Positions 11,304-22,052 of a stretch of DNA of 64,000 bases are shown here, in pieces. Numbering within the stretch: the stretch's first letter is position 1; each line of letters starts with the position of its first letter. The notes beneath the pieces were generated by a model that had not been told where the DNA came from, did no database searches, and saw only the letters and a program-made list of their open reading frames with translations. Origin of the DNA: Euryodendron excelsum (taxonomy: Eukaryota > Streptophyta > Magnoliopsida > Ericales > Pentaphylacaceae); NCBI GenBank assembly GCA_033060915.1, contig CM065378.1:16217501-16281500 (forward strand), read 5' to 3'. Position numbers and translations under genes: made by a program.

Positions 11304-12318
11304 TGTCAAGGGTTGTTCTTCTAGTCAACCCTTTGCCTTATTGTACATAGCTTCTCTTAAATCTACACGGGATGTAAAGTATGCTTTCAAGATGCCTAAG
11401 GATGTGCAAGCATGTTTGGAACAAGTGCCAAGCAAAGCCCTAAGGGTTGCCCAAGAATGCCCCACGGATGCCCACTTGGCTAGCCAAGTGCCTAGTAAAG
11501 TAGCCAAGTTGGCCCGGGTTAACCTCACTTTGGCCGAGAAGGAGGGGCAGACTAACCTCACTTTGGCCAGCCCCGTGAGCCTAGACCGTGCGCCCTTGGG
11601 CGCGCCTCAACAGCCTTGCCGTGCGCGCGCTTTAACCTCACTTGGCCGCCCAGAGACGCGCCGTTTAACCTCACTTTACGTGAGCTACAACCAACGCCCA
11701 TGCCGCGCGCGCGCCACTCAGATTGGCCCTATTTAACCTCACTTCGGCCCTACCATGTGCGCGCCAACTAACACACAATGACACCTTTTGGTCAATTTTG
11801 TTATTCGCATAACTTTGTCTTCCAAAGGGCTTTTTGAGTAAGGTTTTTTTTTTTTGTTTGAAAGCTTTCAAAGTGTACTTTAAAATGCATAAAAGCTTTT
11901 CTTTTATTTTTTCTTATAGAATAAATGAGGATCAATTATGACTCCTCACACACACACTATGTTTCCTGAAGCAAAGTCATAAATAGCTAAAAAAGCATAT
12001 ACAAAGGGGGAAAGCACGGTAAGCTCCTGACCACCTTGCTAGCTTTTATCCCTACTTTTAGGACGCTGTTAGCCGATTGTAATAGCATACTTTGATGCTT
12101 GTAATAGCTTGCAATTATCAATAAAATGTCCCATTTCATTGCTATAAAGTTGTTGCTCGTTGCCTATATTGTTGCTAGCGTTGCCTACCTGTTGCCCACG
12201 GATTTCTAATTTTTGTGTTTGTCTTTACATACAAACATGTCGGGTGTGCTTTGGCGGAGCTTGTCAAGCGTTGGCAAGTGCCACACCGTTTGCCTATTCA
12301 GCGGGCTAGCGTGTGTCA
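11304..12318 (+). repeat. 3' LTR of chromovirus
   Basis: 1015 bp, matching 5622-6640 with scattered substitutions. The TATA-like box of the 5' copy reads CATATACAAAGGG here, so this copy has probably lost its core promoter. Confidence 0.9.
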
Positions 12319-12323
12319 TCAGG

Positions 12324-14795
12324 CCTAGTAATTGTGAGATATTGGAGGCCCCCAACAATCTGACGATATAATGTGGAATCTTCAAGAGGAATACCATCAA
12401 ACTAAGAAAGTTTAGTACTTATTGCCGAAGTGCGAAGCAGTTTAACACCAAGCATGTTTGAACATGCAAGTGTGTCAAGTGTATACTTGGTTTGAGTTAG
12501 AGAAATTGAAGATTTAGTACGTCGTACCTCCATACCAAGAAAGTTGGTAAGATCACCAGGATCCTTTATATCAAAATACGAGCTTAGATAAGCAATTATA
12601 AAATATATACCCAATGAACCACTGCCGGTGATGTTAAAGAGAAACACAACCTGCATTTGTATGCCTTAAAAATAGAGAGGTGTCAGACTTACTAGAAATA
12701 AAGCCATGATCAAGTAAAACTGAGCTGAACTTGTGAAACCACGCCTGTGGGGCTTGTTTAAGGCCATATATGGCTTTATGAAGTCGACAAACATGATGAG
12801 ACCTAGAAGGATCCACAAAACCAATAGGTTGTTGCATAAAAACTTCATCATCAAGTGTGCCATGAAGAAAGGCATTACGTACATCGACCTGCTGAAGTGG
12901 TTAATGATGAGTGCAGGCTAATAAGATGATGACATGAATAGTTGGGTATTTAACAACAAGACTAAAGGTTTCAGCATAGTCAACACCAGGTTGTTAGTGA
13001 AAGCATTTTGCAACAAGATGAGCTTTGAAACGATCCACGGATCCATCAGGCTTCTGTTTGGTGCGAAACACCCATTTGCAGCCTAAAAAATTCATGAAAG
13101 GGTGAAAGGGAACAAGAGGCCAGGTATGATTTTTAAGTAATGCATTGAACTCATTAAGCATGGCAGCATGCCAGTGAGGTGCTTTGAATGCAGCAGTGAA
13201 TGAAGTAGGATTTGTTGGAAGAAAAGAGTTTAATGTAGAAAGATAGCATGAGGGAATGGGATGCTTAGTAGCATATAAAAGCTTTGGTTTTCGAATACCA
13301 ACTTTAGAACGAGTAACCATGGGATGAACAGGAACCTTGCGGGAACAAAAAGGAATGGGGGTTTGGTGTTGAGATGTACTTAATGAAGGAGAAGTGGAGA
13401 GGGAGGCAGGCTGTTGGGATGAAGAGGACATGGTAGGAGAAAAAGGAAGGTTAGAAGTAAGATCTTGGAGAGGAGAAAATGGGAGGGGTGATTGATCGTG
13501 GAAAGAAGATGAACTATCAGGAACCAACCAAGAGAGCACAATTGGTGTGGAAGTGGGTGTGGGACAAGTAACACAGAGATTCTCATGGGGAAAAAGGGTT
13601 TCATCAAATAAAACATGACGAGAGATATAGGTTCAACTAGAAGAGGGATCAAAACATTTGTAGCCCTTATTTTTGGCACTGTAGCCAAGAAAGATGCACT
13701 GTTTGGCACCATATATGGGTAGCAAGCACAACCAAAAACTTTCAAGTGGTCATAGGATGGAGGTTTACCAAACAAAACTTCATGTAGGGACTTCTAACCA
13801 AGTATTTTAGTGGGTAGTCAGTTGATGATGTACACACTTGTTTGAAAAGCTTCAACCCAAAATGATTTGGGTAACCTGGCATGGTCTAAAAGTGCAAGAC
13901 CCATTTTTTACGACATGACAGTGTTTACATTCAGTGATCCCATTTTGTTGAGGAGTGATAAGACAAGAAAACCTATGCTGGATACCATTTGAACTAAGAA
14001 ATTGAGCAAAAATTTTGCATGTATACTCGCCACCAACATCAGATTGGAGCGTTTTTATTTTAGCAGAAATGGTATTTTCAATAAAGGTTTCACACTTACA
14101 ATGCAGAGGATAAAGCCAATAAAACCTTGAGAAACCATCAATCAATAGCAAGTAATAACGCTGACCATTATCTGAAACAATTGGAGCATGACCCCACAAA
14201 TCAGTAAAGATAATATCCAAAGGAGATTGATATTTAGATTCAAAAAGTTTAAAAGGAAACTTAGACATCTTGCCAGCAAGACAACTAGGAAAATGTGAAT
14301 TAGAAGAGAAAACACCTTCTAAAGATATTAAATTATTTGATGAGGGTCGATGAAGGACTTGGTGATATGGATGACCGAGGCGCATATGCTAAACATTACT
14401 GTTGACGCGAGACAAGTGAATGCCAAAGAAAGCTGTAGGAGATGAAGGAGAGCTAGAATTAGAACTGGTGGTGATGGGGTATAACCCTCCTTCGCACAGT
14501 ACTTTTCCCGTTTTGCAGTCCTTTATCACAAAGTCAGAGGAAGTGAAAGTTAATGAGCAATCAAGATCATGAATGAGTTGGGCAACCGAAACTAAGTTCT
14601 TTTTTATATCAGGAACATGCAAAACATTTTTAAGAGCAAGAGAGGAATGGTGAGTTTGAAGAGAAGTATGACCAATGTGAGTAATAGGTAGATGGTTACC
14701 GTTTCCAACACAAATAGTGTCAGTACCAGAGTAGTCTGCGTGTGAGTTGAGGGATTGTAAATCCAAAGTCATATGATTTGTGGCACCAATATCCA
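12324..14795 (-). pseudogene. Copia-1 protease, integrase and reverse transcriptase
   Basis: Minus strand from 14795: LDIGATNHMT (second half of the protease active-site motif), the GAG-pre-integrase region (LKNVLHVPDIKKNLVSV), then LGHP and integrase with TDLWG, QSDVGGEY and a mutated NGITECKH (usually NGxAERKH). Next come the KVFGCACYPY block, a frameshifted Ser/Pro-rich linker, and RT starting WHAAMLNEFNALLKNHTW, KWVFRTKQKPDGSVDRFKA, VDVRNAFLHGTL and YGLKQAPQAW. The segment that should carry the YVDD box (near 12640) is deleted, so the RT is catalytically dead. LQYLTITRPD leads into the chromovirus insertion. Confidence 0.87.
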
Positions 14796-14800
14796 GAAAC

Positions 14801-15206
14801 TGTTGAGAATCACCATTTCTCTCTCTTTCTAGAAGTTTCTTTCTTTAGGATGTTCTCTCTCTAGAAGCTACTCTCCCTAGATTAATCCCTCCATCACTTG
14901 TTGGTTCTCATTGTTTCTAGAAAATTCTAGCATTTCACGGGTAAGTTGGTTCCACCGACTTTGATGCCTATATAAGGAAGCTTTGGCTTCCTTTGTGTGT
15001 GCACCGTGAGAGATAGCCAGCAAGTTCTAGTGTTATAGAGTGTTGTGAGTGCAAAATGAGGTGTGAGTAAAGCTAATGTGTAGTGAGAGTACCCAATGTA
15101 TAGTGTAAGTGTGGTGCAAAGTATATTATACCAAATTTTGGTTGTATATTAATATATTAATAAAAGTTTCTTTAAGCATTTGGGTACTTTCGCTGCGTAC
15201 TCAACA
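14801..15206 (+). repeat. 5' LTR of copia-2
   Basis: 406 bp, from TGTTGAGAATC to CTCAACA. It contains the TATA box CCTATATAAGG near 14970 and many short CTAGAA/CTAGATT motifs in U3. Confidence 0.92.
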
Positions 15207-15209
15207 ATT

Positions 15210-15220
15210 TGGTATCAGAG
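15210..15220 (+). other. Primer-binding site of copia-2
   Basis: TGGTATCAGAG, complement of the plant initiator-Met tRNA 3' end, begins four bases after the LTR. Confidence 0.85.
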
Positions 15221-15448
15221 TGAGGTCAGTCAAGGACCGATTTTTGAAGAGTCATCACGCGAAGAATTATTAGAGCCACGCGGTCAGGGACTGGTTTTTA
15301 AGGCGTTGAACAATTGAAGATTTACTAGAGTAAGACGGTCAGGGACCGTGGTTCGAGGCACCGTGTGAGGGGGAGATTAATATTCATGCACAATCTGAGA
15401 TTGTGAAGCTGCTTATCCGGGACAAGGCTTGCTTGGTAGTACTAGTGG

Positions 15449-16330
15449 TTGTACCAAGTCACAATGGAGGATCTCCAGTTCATAGGCGCGATGGAGAAGC
15501 TCAACAGCCAGAACTACAGTATGTGGCAGACGTGCATAGAGTCATATTTGCAGGGGCATGATTTGTGGGAAGTTATTAGTGGTAGCGACATTACGCCACC
15601 TTCTATAGAAAATGTCGAGGGACTCTGGAAGTGGTGGATCAAGGCCGGGAAGGCAATGTTTATGATCAAGATGACCGTGGAGAAGGATATGTTGGAGCAT
15701 ATAAGACATGTTACTACGCCAAAGGAGGCTTGGGACATACTATCAACTCGATTCTTAAGGAAGAATGATATGCAGCTTCAGCTACTTGAGGGTGAATTAA
15801 TGTCCATCACACAGAAGCAGTTGACGATTAATGAGTACTTTACTAAGGTAAAGTCTATTTACCGAGAATTCTCAGAGTTACATCCTTCTTCAAAGATTAG
15901 TGAAGAGCGGATAAGAATGATTATTATTGATGGGTTGAGACCCGTGTATCGGAGTTTCATTATGGCCATACAAGGTTGGCCAATATAGCCTTCGCTTAAA
16001 CAATTGGAGAATTTATTGGCCAACCAAAAAATTTTGGCTAAGCAGATGGCTAGAATCTCACTAAAGAGAGGAGGAAGCACTCTTTAGCGGTAATAGGAGA
16101 GATTGACCCAGAGGATGGAAAGGATGGAGAGACACCAGAGTTCAAGAAGAAGAAAATGATAATAATGATGAAGTGAAGACTCAGTGGGAGAGGAGTTCCT
16201 AATTAGGGGGAGCTCAAAGGCGTCAAGATAGACATTAAGGTCCCAAGAATTTCAAAAGGCAAAGTGATGAGTGCTACAACTGTGGCAAGAGGGGGTACTT
16301 CGCATGACATTGTCGATTGAGGAGAAAATC
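15449..16330 (+). pseudogene. Copia-2 gag
   Basis: Copia gag of the UBN2/DUF4219 type. LNSQNYSMWQTCIESYLQ is followed by LWEVISG, TPKEAWDILSTRF, LEGELMSI and YFTKVKSIYREF. The frame is open to a stop at 15987, then continues as LKQLENLLANQKILAKQM. A CCHC zinc knuckle (CYNCGKRGYF, stop, HCR) lies at about 16270-16317 with a TGA in place of its sixth spacer codon. The first ATG in frame that fits the family (MEDLQF) is at 15464. Confidence 0.85.
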
Positions 16331-16381
16331 ATTTGAGGGAAACCTGGTGACATCAAATGATCAATAGCAGGAGGCTGTTAG

Positions 16382-17240
16382 TGAAGACGAATGGGATTTT
16401 TACACATCATTCGCTACAATAAGGGTTGATGATCTTCAACAGGAGAGTGATAGCGAAGTAGAATGGGAAGCATCATTCGTTATGAGGCTTGGTGATCACC
16501 AACATGCATATGAGAGTGAAGAAGAGTGGAATTGTCAAATATCCTTCGTTATAATAAGGTTCGATGAGGAGGCATGCTCTGAAGCAGATGAGATCGACTA
16601 CGACATGCGAATGATCGAGGAGCAACCTATCATTGCCTCAAGTGTAATGGTAAAGCTCGAGCCACTTGTCGAAGCACTACCAGAAGAGAGTGTTGATTCT
16701 ATGATGGAGGAGACAGGGGTCTATTGTTTGGTTGATCAGTCAGGAGCATCACCAGGAATCTTTGATCAAGAATTTGAACAGTCTCGAAGGAACGACCTTG
16801 AAGCGAAGAATTGTGATGTCCTAGAAGGAGGAGAAGTTGTAGACGCACTTAAGGAAGAGCTATTCGTTGCTGACAGAGAGTATGAGACTGAAAAAGAGAG
16901 AAATCTTGAATATCGTGAGAATGTTAGGGATGCAGAAAAAGAATTGGAACAAAGCTTAAGTGTTGGTTCTCATGAGCAGCTACAGAGAATTGGTGGCCAG
17001 GTTGTCATAGGCTTGGACAAAAGAGCAGATACAGACAAGGCTATTGGCCAGAGAGAGTTTGAGAAAACTGTGGATTTGAAGCTCAATCTATCTTCGATGG
17101 ATATCAATACTAATATGAGTAAGAAAGGAAAGATGTCCGCAGAAAAGCGTTGCTCGCTTGGTCTGATAAAGCTTCCAGTCAAGGCACAGGTTAAGGGTTG
17201 GTCACCACCAGTACGATCGATTCGTAAAAATTCTATCTAG
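16382..17240 (+). CDS. Acidic ORF of unknown function in copia-2
   Basis: From 16482 there is an uninterrupted 252-codon frame, and the same frame is readable from about 16380. I do not recognise the product. It starts with about three imperfect copies of a unit of roughly 24 residues (EDEWDFYTSFATIRVDD, EVEWEASFVMRLGDH, EEEWNCQISFVIIRFDE). A Glu-rich, probably coiled-coil middle (EYETEKERNLEYRENVRD) and a basic tail (KAQVKGWSPPVRSIRK) follow. It sits where copia elements normally have protease and integrase, directly after the zinc knuckle. It may be a gag C-terminal extension or a captured sequence. The open frame in an otherwise decayed element is noteworthy. Confidence 0.45.
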
Positions 17241-17370
17241 AAGAGCAATGCCGAGGTGAGTGAGAAGAATAGGAACAATGCAGCAACCAAGAAGGACGGT
17301 AATCAAATGCTTATAGGTGACGTCCCATGGAAGGTTGGCAAAAACAATTCGTTATTATAGTTCAAAAAGA

Positions 17371-17386
17371 GAAAGTTTTGAGGGGG
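17371..17386 (+). other. Polypurine tract of copia-2
   Basis: GAAAGTTTTGAGGGGG stands where the 3' LTR of copia-2 should begin. The LTR itself resumes at 36366, because Tat-1 inserted at this junction. Confidence 0.7.
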
Positions 17387-18689
17387 TGTCGCGCCCTGAT
17401 TTTTGGGTCCAAGGTCCTTTCGGCTCGGAGACAAAAGCACAAGACTCTATCACTAGAACTCATCCGCCTAGAAGGATAAGTGCGACTAGGTTTGAATTAA
17501 AAATTGATTTGATTAAGGACTTTTTAGGAAAATAGGAGTCGCCACCTAACTTGATTAAGGTGAGTTAGGTCACAAAAAACTAAGAATTAATCCGAAGATT
17601 AAACTTAGGATTTTTGAAAAAGATTTTGAAAATTTCCTTAAGAGAGGGTTTTTAAGAAAATAGGTTGTTTAGCAACCTTTCGAAAGACTTAAGCCCTTTT
17701 TTGAAAATAACTCCATTTTGGTCTTTCGAAAACAGAAATTTATGGTCCGGGAGTTGGTTACATGTAGGGAAGATATCCTAAGACCATCACCCTACCCCGC
17801 CCTTTCTGTACCTACATGTCTAATCACCTTTTGTTCACTCACTAGAATAATCAGTTACCATTGTCCACTTAATATCTACTTTAGAATTTTGAAAACGGGG
17901 TTTGGTCATCACTTTTTGGATGAATGATGCACGATGTAAGTTTTGGAAGAAGTTTAAAAACATGGTAATTTTTTAGGAGTATGAGATAGAAACTTTAAGT
18001 TGATTAAAATTTTTGAAGAGGGGATTCGAGTTGAAATAGAAGTTATGACTGCACCATTTTAGGTTATTTACGTATCTCATTTGGTGATAATCAGGTCATT
18101 CGTAGTTCGGGCAAGAGCCCGATAGAAAATAGGCACGTTAGGGCCTTTGAAAAGTTTGAAGACACTTTGAGGTCTTAAGAGAGAGGTGAAGACACTTTGA
18201 GATCTTTGAAAAAATGACTTGAGAATTTTGATTTGTAATTGGATGTTGAAGTGTTTTGAAATGTTTTGGAACAGCTTAAGAGAGTTTTAGAAGTGCTTTT
18301 GAAATAACTCAAGGGAGTTTTGATGTCTTGTTTTGAAAACCTTAGAGGTAGGGTTTTGAGACGTTTCTATAAACTTGTCTTAGAAAAGCTTTTGAAAGTG
18401 GTTTTAGAAATCTAATATGGACAACCTTGGAAGTTGTTCTTGATGTATCACATTCCTTTATAATCCCAAACCAAAAAGGGGCAGGGACACCTTAGGCTTG
18501 TGAGTTTCGAAAACACTTTTCGAAATACCTTGGGAATATTGAAAGAGGTTATGGAGTTGGCCTTTGAAATCTCAAGAGAGAGTAGGAGGTTTTAAAAAAA
18601 TGAGTCATGAGAATAGTTTTAGATAGAAAGATCATTTAAAAGGGGTTAATGAGTTGGAACCTTGAAGTATACTAACCTAGGTTGGATTG

Positions 18690-18990
18690 ACCTATGGTTA
18701 GGGGTAACCAAAGGTTAACTAACTAAGGTTAGGTTAACCTAAGGTTAAGGTGACCTCGGGTTTGGTTAACCTTGGATTAAAGTGACCTAGGATTAACTAA
18801 CTTGGATTAGGTTAACCTAGGTTTGGATAACTAGGGTCAAGTTAACCTAGGGTTGGGTGACTAGGGTCAAGTTAACCTAGAATTGAGTAACTAGGGTCAA
18901 GTTAACCTAGGGTTGAGTAACTGGGGTCAAGTTAACTTAGGGTTGGATAACTAGGGTCAAGATAACTAGGATTGGATTGGGGGATGGTTT
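18690..18990 (+). repeat. 30-bp tandem array in Tat-1 3' LTR
   Basis: Repeats of the type GTTAACCTAGGGTTGAGTAA followed by CTAGGGTCAA, about five good copies preceded by looser TTAACCTAGG-rich units. The equivalent array in the other LTR is at about 32910-33300 and has clearly more copies. Confidence 0.85.
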
Positions 18991-20245
18991 TGAAAAGTGG
19001 TTTTATGCACTTTTGAAAAGAGTTTTAGAAAACAAGTCATGTTAAGCAAAGGACTTTGGTTAACAACCCTTTTGAAAATCATTTCTATGAAACTTTGACT
19101 CTAGCCAAGAGTATGGTTTATATGGTTGGTGTTTGCAGACCATTCCAAAGAATGTTTCCTTATGACCATTATAACCATTATCTTGACAAGACTATTGAGT
19201 CCAAGAATCAACATGATGATGAAAACTTTTGAAATACCATTTTTAATGCCAAGGTGGAGAGAATGAATTTTTTGAAAACCATTTTTGAGAAAAGGATTTT
19301 GAAAACTTTTGTTAGAGGAAGCCATTCCAATAAGGGAGGGTTCCTATGGCCAAATAAATGGGAGACCACTTAAGAGAGGGTTCCATGGGGCCATTTCAAC
19401 CACTACACTTGAGGGAATGGAAACCTTGGAAATTAGAGAATTGGAAAGCAACTTTTATGCAAGTTGAAATGCAATGATGCAAAAGTGTGAGTTAGGGGTT
19501 AGTGAGGGATTTTCTAAGGCGTGATTTCTAAGGTTTCATCCTAAACTTCAAGGGACTAACTCTTAGAACCATTTTGAGAGGAATATTGAACTTGAAAATG
19601 GCATGGAAATAAGAATAATGTAAGTTTTGTAGAACATGGTTATGAGCATAAAAATGAAGCCAAGCGCACAAGACATGATCAAGATAGTAAAATGCAAGGG
19701 GGTCATGAATACATACAAGGCTTTAAGATATACTACATAAACAAGGGGCTCCTAGGCCATACCATCTTAGAGTAAGCTAGTGAGAGATCCCCCTACACGG
19801 TGGCTCCCACTAGCTTTCCTTTAGGCATGAACTAAGAGTCTTGGCTCAAGCATGCAAGAAAAGGGGATTGAAGATGGGGATTAAAATAGAGAATAACCTA
19901 AGTAGGCTAGGAGGGAGAAGAGAAGAGTGGGGGAAGACAAAAATGTAAAGAAAATACCACATTTTGCCTTCAATGCACTTGTAGCCTTCTATGGATGCCT
20001 TGACTTGAACTTGGATGGCTTCAAGTAGGTTTGAGGGGCTGGAAGGAGGAGTTTAATGGTGTATAGGGCTATAGAGGTGAAGTGTATGGGTTAGGGAGCG
20101 GTGGAATCTAGCCTAAGTGTTGGAGGAGTGAGGTGTATGTTGAAATTCGAGGTTCTGGAGCAGTTTCAGCAGAGCTTCACATCAATTTTCGGTTCTGAAA
20201 TATGCAAAGGGGGAGACTGGTATTTATAGACAACCTGGGATAGGC

Positions 20246-20309
20246 CTGGCGCATGTGCTATGTACGCCAGGGCCAAAATTGGCCCTAGCGAATGTAGCAC
20301 ATGCACCAG
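20246..20309. repeat. 64-nt hairpin in Tat-1 3' LTR
   Basis: Arms 20246-20275 and 20280-20309 are reverse complements with about 4 mismatches in 30, separated by AAAT. The core is GCGCATGTGCTA. The same motif is in the 5' LTR near 34571-34628 (with a short deletion in one arm) and recurs singly in the element interior near 22385, 22430 and 22463. Confidence 0.8.
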
Positions 20310-20499
20310 TACTGTTCCATTGCCACCATGCCACGTGGCACTTAGTGTACTGTTTAAATCCTGACGGTTGATCAAACTTTGATTGATTTAATCAAAATTT
20401 GGGTGCATGTAGCGTACACTCTGTCACCGGGAATGTTCGTTTAAACTTTTTCTCAATAATTGAGCCAACCGGGAAGGTTTCGGAGGAATCGCTTGCACC

Positions 20500-21110
20500 C
20501 ACAATGTTCTCCTAGGGTTTCTTATGAACTTTCATATTTACGAGAAGTTGGAATGCTGTTTGGAAGTGTGGGATATCGCCTTGGGAAATGTGCACAAAAT
20601 TACATTTCTGCGGAGCGTCTGTGATACGCTCTGCGAGAGTTCGAAAGTAGCTATTTTTTTGTTGTATGATCAAGGCTTTTCGAAAGCGATCTCTTCGATC
20701 GGACTGTACCAATGGAAAGTACTCTAGAAATACTTTCAGGAATTCCCTTATTTACGCATTTCTCAAGTCATTTGATGGTGCGTTATAATCAGGGAATTGG
20801 GAAAAAAGTCAATTTTGGCGGAGCGTTTGTGAGACCTCCAGGGGTTGCTGAATGTCATGTTTTTTTAGCCATACGATGAAGGGCTTCAGGGAGCAATCTA
20901 TCTGATCAAGCCGTATCGATGGAAGGACATATGGACGAGTTTTTAGAAATTTCCTAGTTTACGCATTTCTCAAATCATTTGACGGTATGTTATAACTAGG
21001 GAATCGAGAGAAACGAAAATTTAGACGGAGCATCTACGAGACGCTCCAGGGAGCTTTTATTGAGTCATGAGTGTTTAGCGTCGTAAGGTCTTCCTTAGGT
21101 TAAACAGGGG
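20500..21110 (+). repeat. 210-bp tandem triplication in Tat-1 3' LTR
   Basis: Three units about 210 bp apart, each with TTTACG(C)ATTTCTCAA, GCGTTATAA, GGGAAT and a short palindromic block of the type GGAGCGTCTGTGAGACGCT at about 20609, 20819 and 21028. The corresponding units in the 5' LTR are at about 34930, 35139 and 35346. Confidence 0.75.
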
Positions 21111-21534
21111 GGTGTGACAAGACCCGCTGTTCAATATCCTAGGACCAATGTTGCTTTGGGGCGTGTTCGGGTTGTCAGCGATAAAATGGTCATTTTGACT
21201 AGAGTCAGTTGAAAATGGCCAGGAATGGATCAAAGTGTCATGTTAAGCACGTCGGGTCGTTCAGGGATGGTTTGGGGAGAGTCTTTTACCGTTTGGTGGG
21301 GTTTGTGCAATGTTGTGGTGTTTAGAGGCAAACCGGTTATTTTGACCGGAATTAGCCGGAATGGGACCGGAACTGGACCGGGTGGCGTGCAGAGTACACC
21401 TAACAGTTTAGTAACATTTTGGAAGAGTGGACTTACCATTTTGAGAGATTTTAAGCTTTCTCAAAACGTGCCTGGAAGCCCAAGGTGCAAGTTTAGTCAT
21501 TTTTCAACGAGTCGGGCTAGCAGGCGCTAGTGTT

Positions 21535-21880
21535 GACGTAAGTGTTGGTTCTCGAGACTGCCCGGTCCCGAAAAACTACCTGTGCGGTGTTAGTCTCTTA
21601 GACCGTCCAAATTCAGAGAGCTACCTGTAGGGTGGTGTTGGTTCTTGAGAATGCTTAGTCTTAGAAAGCTACCTGTGAGGGTGGTGTTAGTCTCTGAGAA
21701 TGCCTAGTTTTGGAAAACTATCGAATGACGGACATTCTACATCGGTGGGCTAGTAGGCACTAGAAGTGAACCTAAAATTTGATAAGGTGTTGGTTCTCGA
21801 GATCGACCGATCTCGGGAAGCTACCTGGATGGCATTGGTCTCTGAGACCGCTCGGTCCCGGAAAGCTACTTGGAATGATA
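21535..21880 (+). repeat. Repeats of about 60 bp with GGTCTC/GAGACC in Tat-1 3' LTR
   Basis: Five to six imperfect units each containing a variant of GTTGGTCTCTGAGACC, then CGGTC and GAAAGCTACCTG. The matching set in the 5' LTR is at about 35855-36200. Each unit contains a short self-complementary core. Confidence 0.7.
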
Positions 21881-22036
21881 TTTATGGCTTCATTTGGGTT
21901 TTGTGGGCCCGGGATACAACTAGTTGACTGGATTGGAGTTTGAAAGGCTCGTCTTGAGCTTGCATGTGTTGTGATATTTGAAAACTAGATCCGGTCGGGT
22001 CGGAGATGGCCGAGCGGGCAAAAATGGGGTACTTAC

Positions 22037-22052
22037 AGCCGCCCCTCTTTTT
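22037..22052 (-). other. Polypurine tract of Tat-1
   Basis: On the minus strand AAAAAGAGGGGCGGC directly precedes the LTR start TGTAAG. Its position defines the 3' LTR and hence the minus orientation of the element. Confidence 0.8.

Larger units (their letters stand above)
5622..12318 (+). mobile_element. Ty3/gypsy chromovirus, complete but degenerate
   Basis: A 6.7-kb LTR retrotransposon on the plus strand with LTRs of 1019 and 1015 bp (5622-6640 and 11304-12318). It has an initiator-Met-type primer-binding site (TTGGTATTAGAGCC, 6642-6655), gag, protease, reverse transcriptase, RNase H and integrase. A C-terminal chromodomain and a polypurine tract just before 11304 complete it. The gypsy order (integrase last) and the chromodomain define a chromovirus. 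Many stop codons and frameshifts make it non-functional. It lies inside copia-1. Confidence 0.92.
5617..12323. repeat. Target-site duplication TCAGG of the chromovirus
   Basis: TCAGG at 5617-5621 and at 12319-12323 flanks the chromovirus exactly. It lies in the copia-1 codons for RPDLAYAV. Confidence 0.9.
17387..22036 (-). repeat. 3' LTR of Tat-1 (4650 bp)
   Basis: Matches 31647-36358 over its whole length in the same orientation, at roughly 90 percent identity in a 160-base sample compared by eye. No ORF of note. It contains four recognisable repeat structures, listed separately: a 30-bp array, a 64-nt hairpin, a 210-bp triplication and a set of GGTCTC-bearing repeats of about 60 bp. The minus-strand start TGTAAGTACCCC follows the polypurine tract. 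Confidence 0.9.

Noticed and set aside
18680..18990. Telomere-like repeat (CCTAGGG/AACCTA-rich array)
   Set aside because: The 30-bp unit contains CCTAGGG but not the plant telomere heptamer CCCTAAA in tandem.
19101..19325. Small frames within the Tat-1 LTRs
   Set aside because: They are not conserved between the two LTR copies and resemble no known domain.
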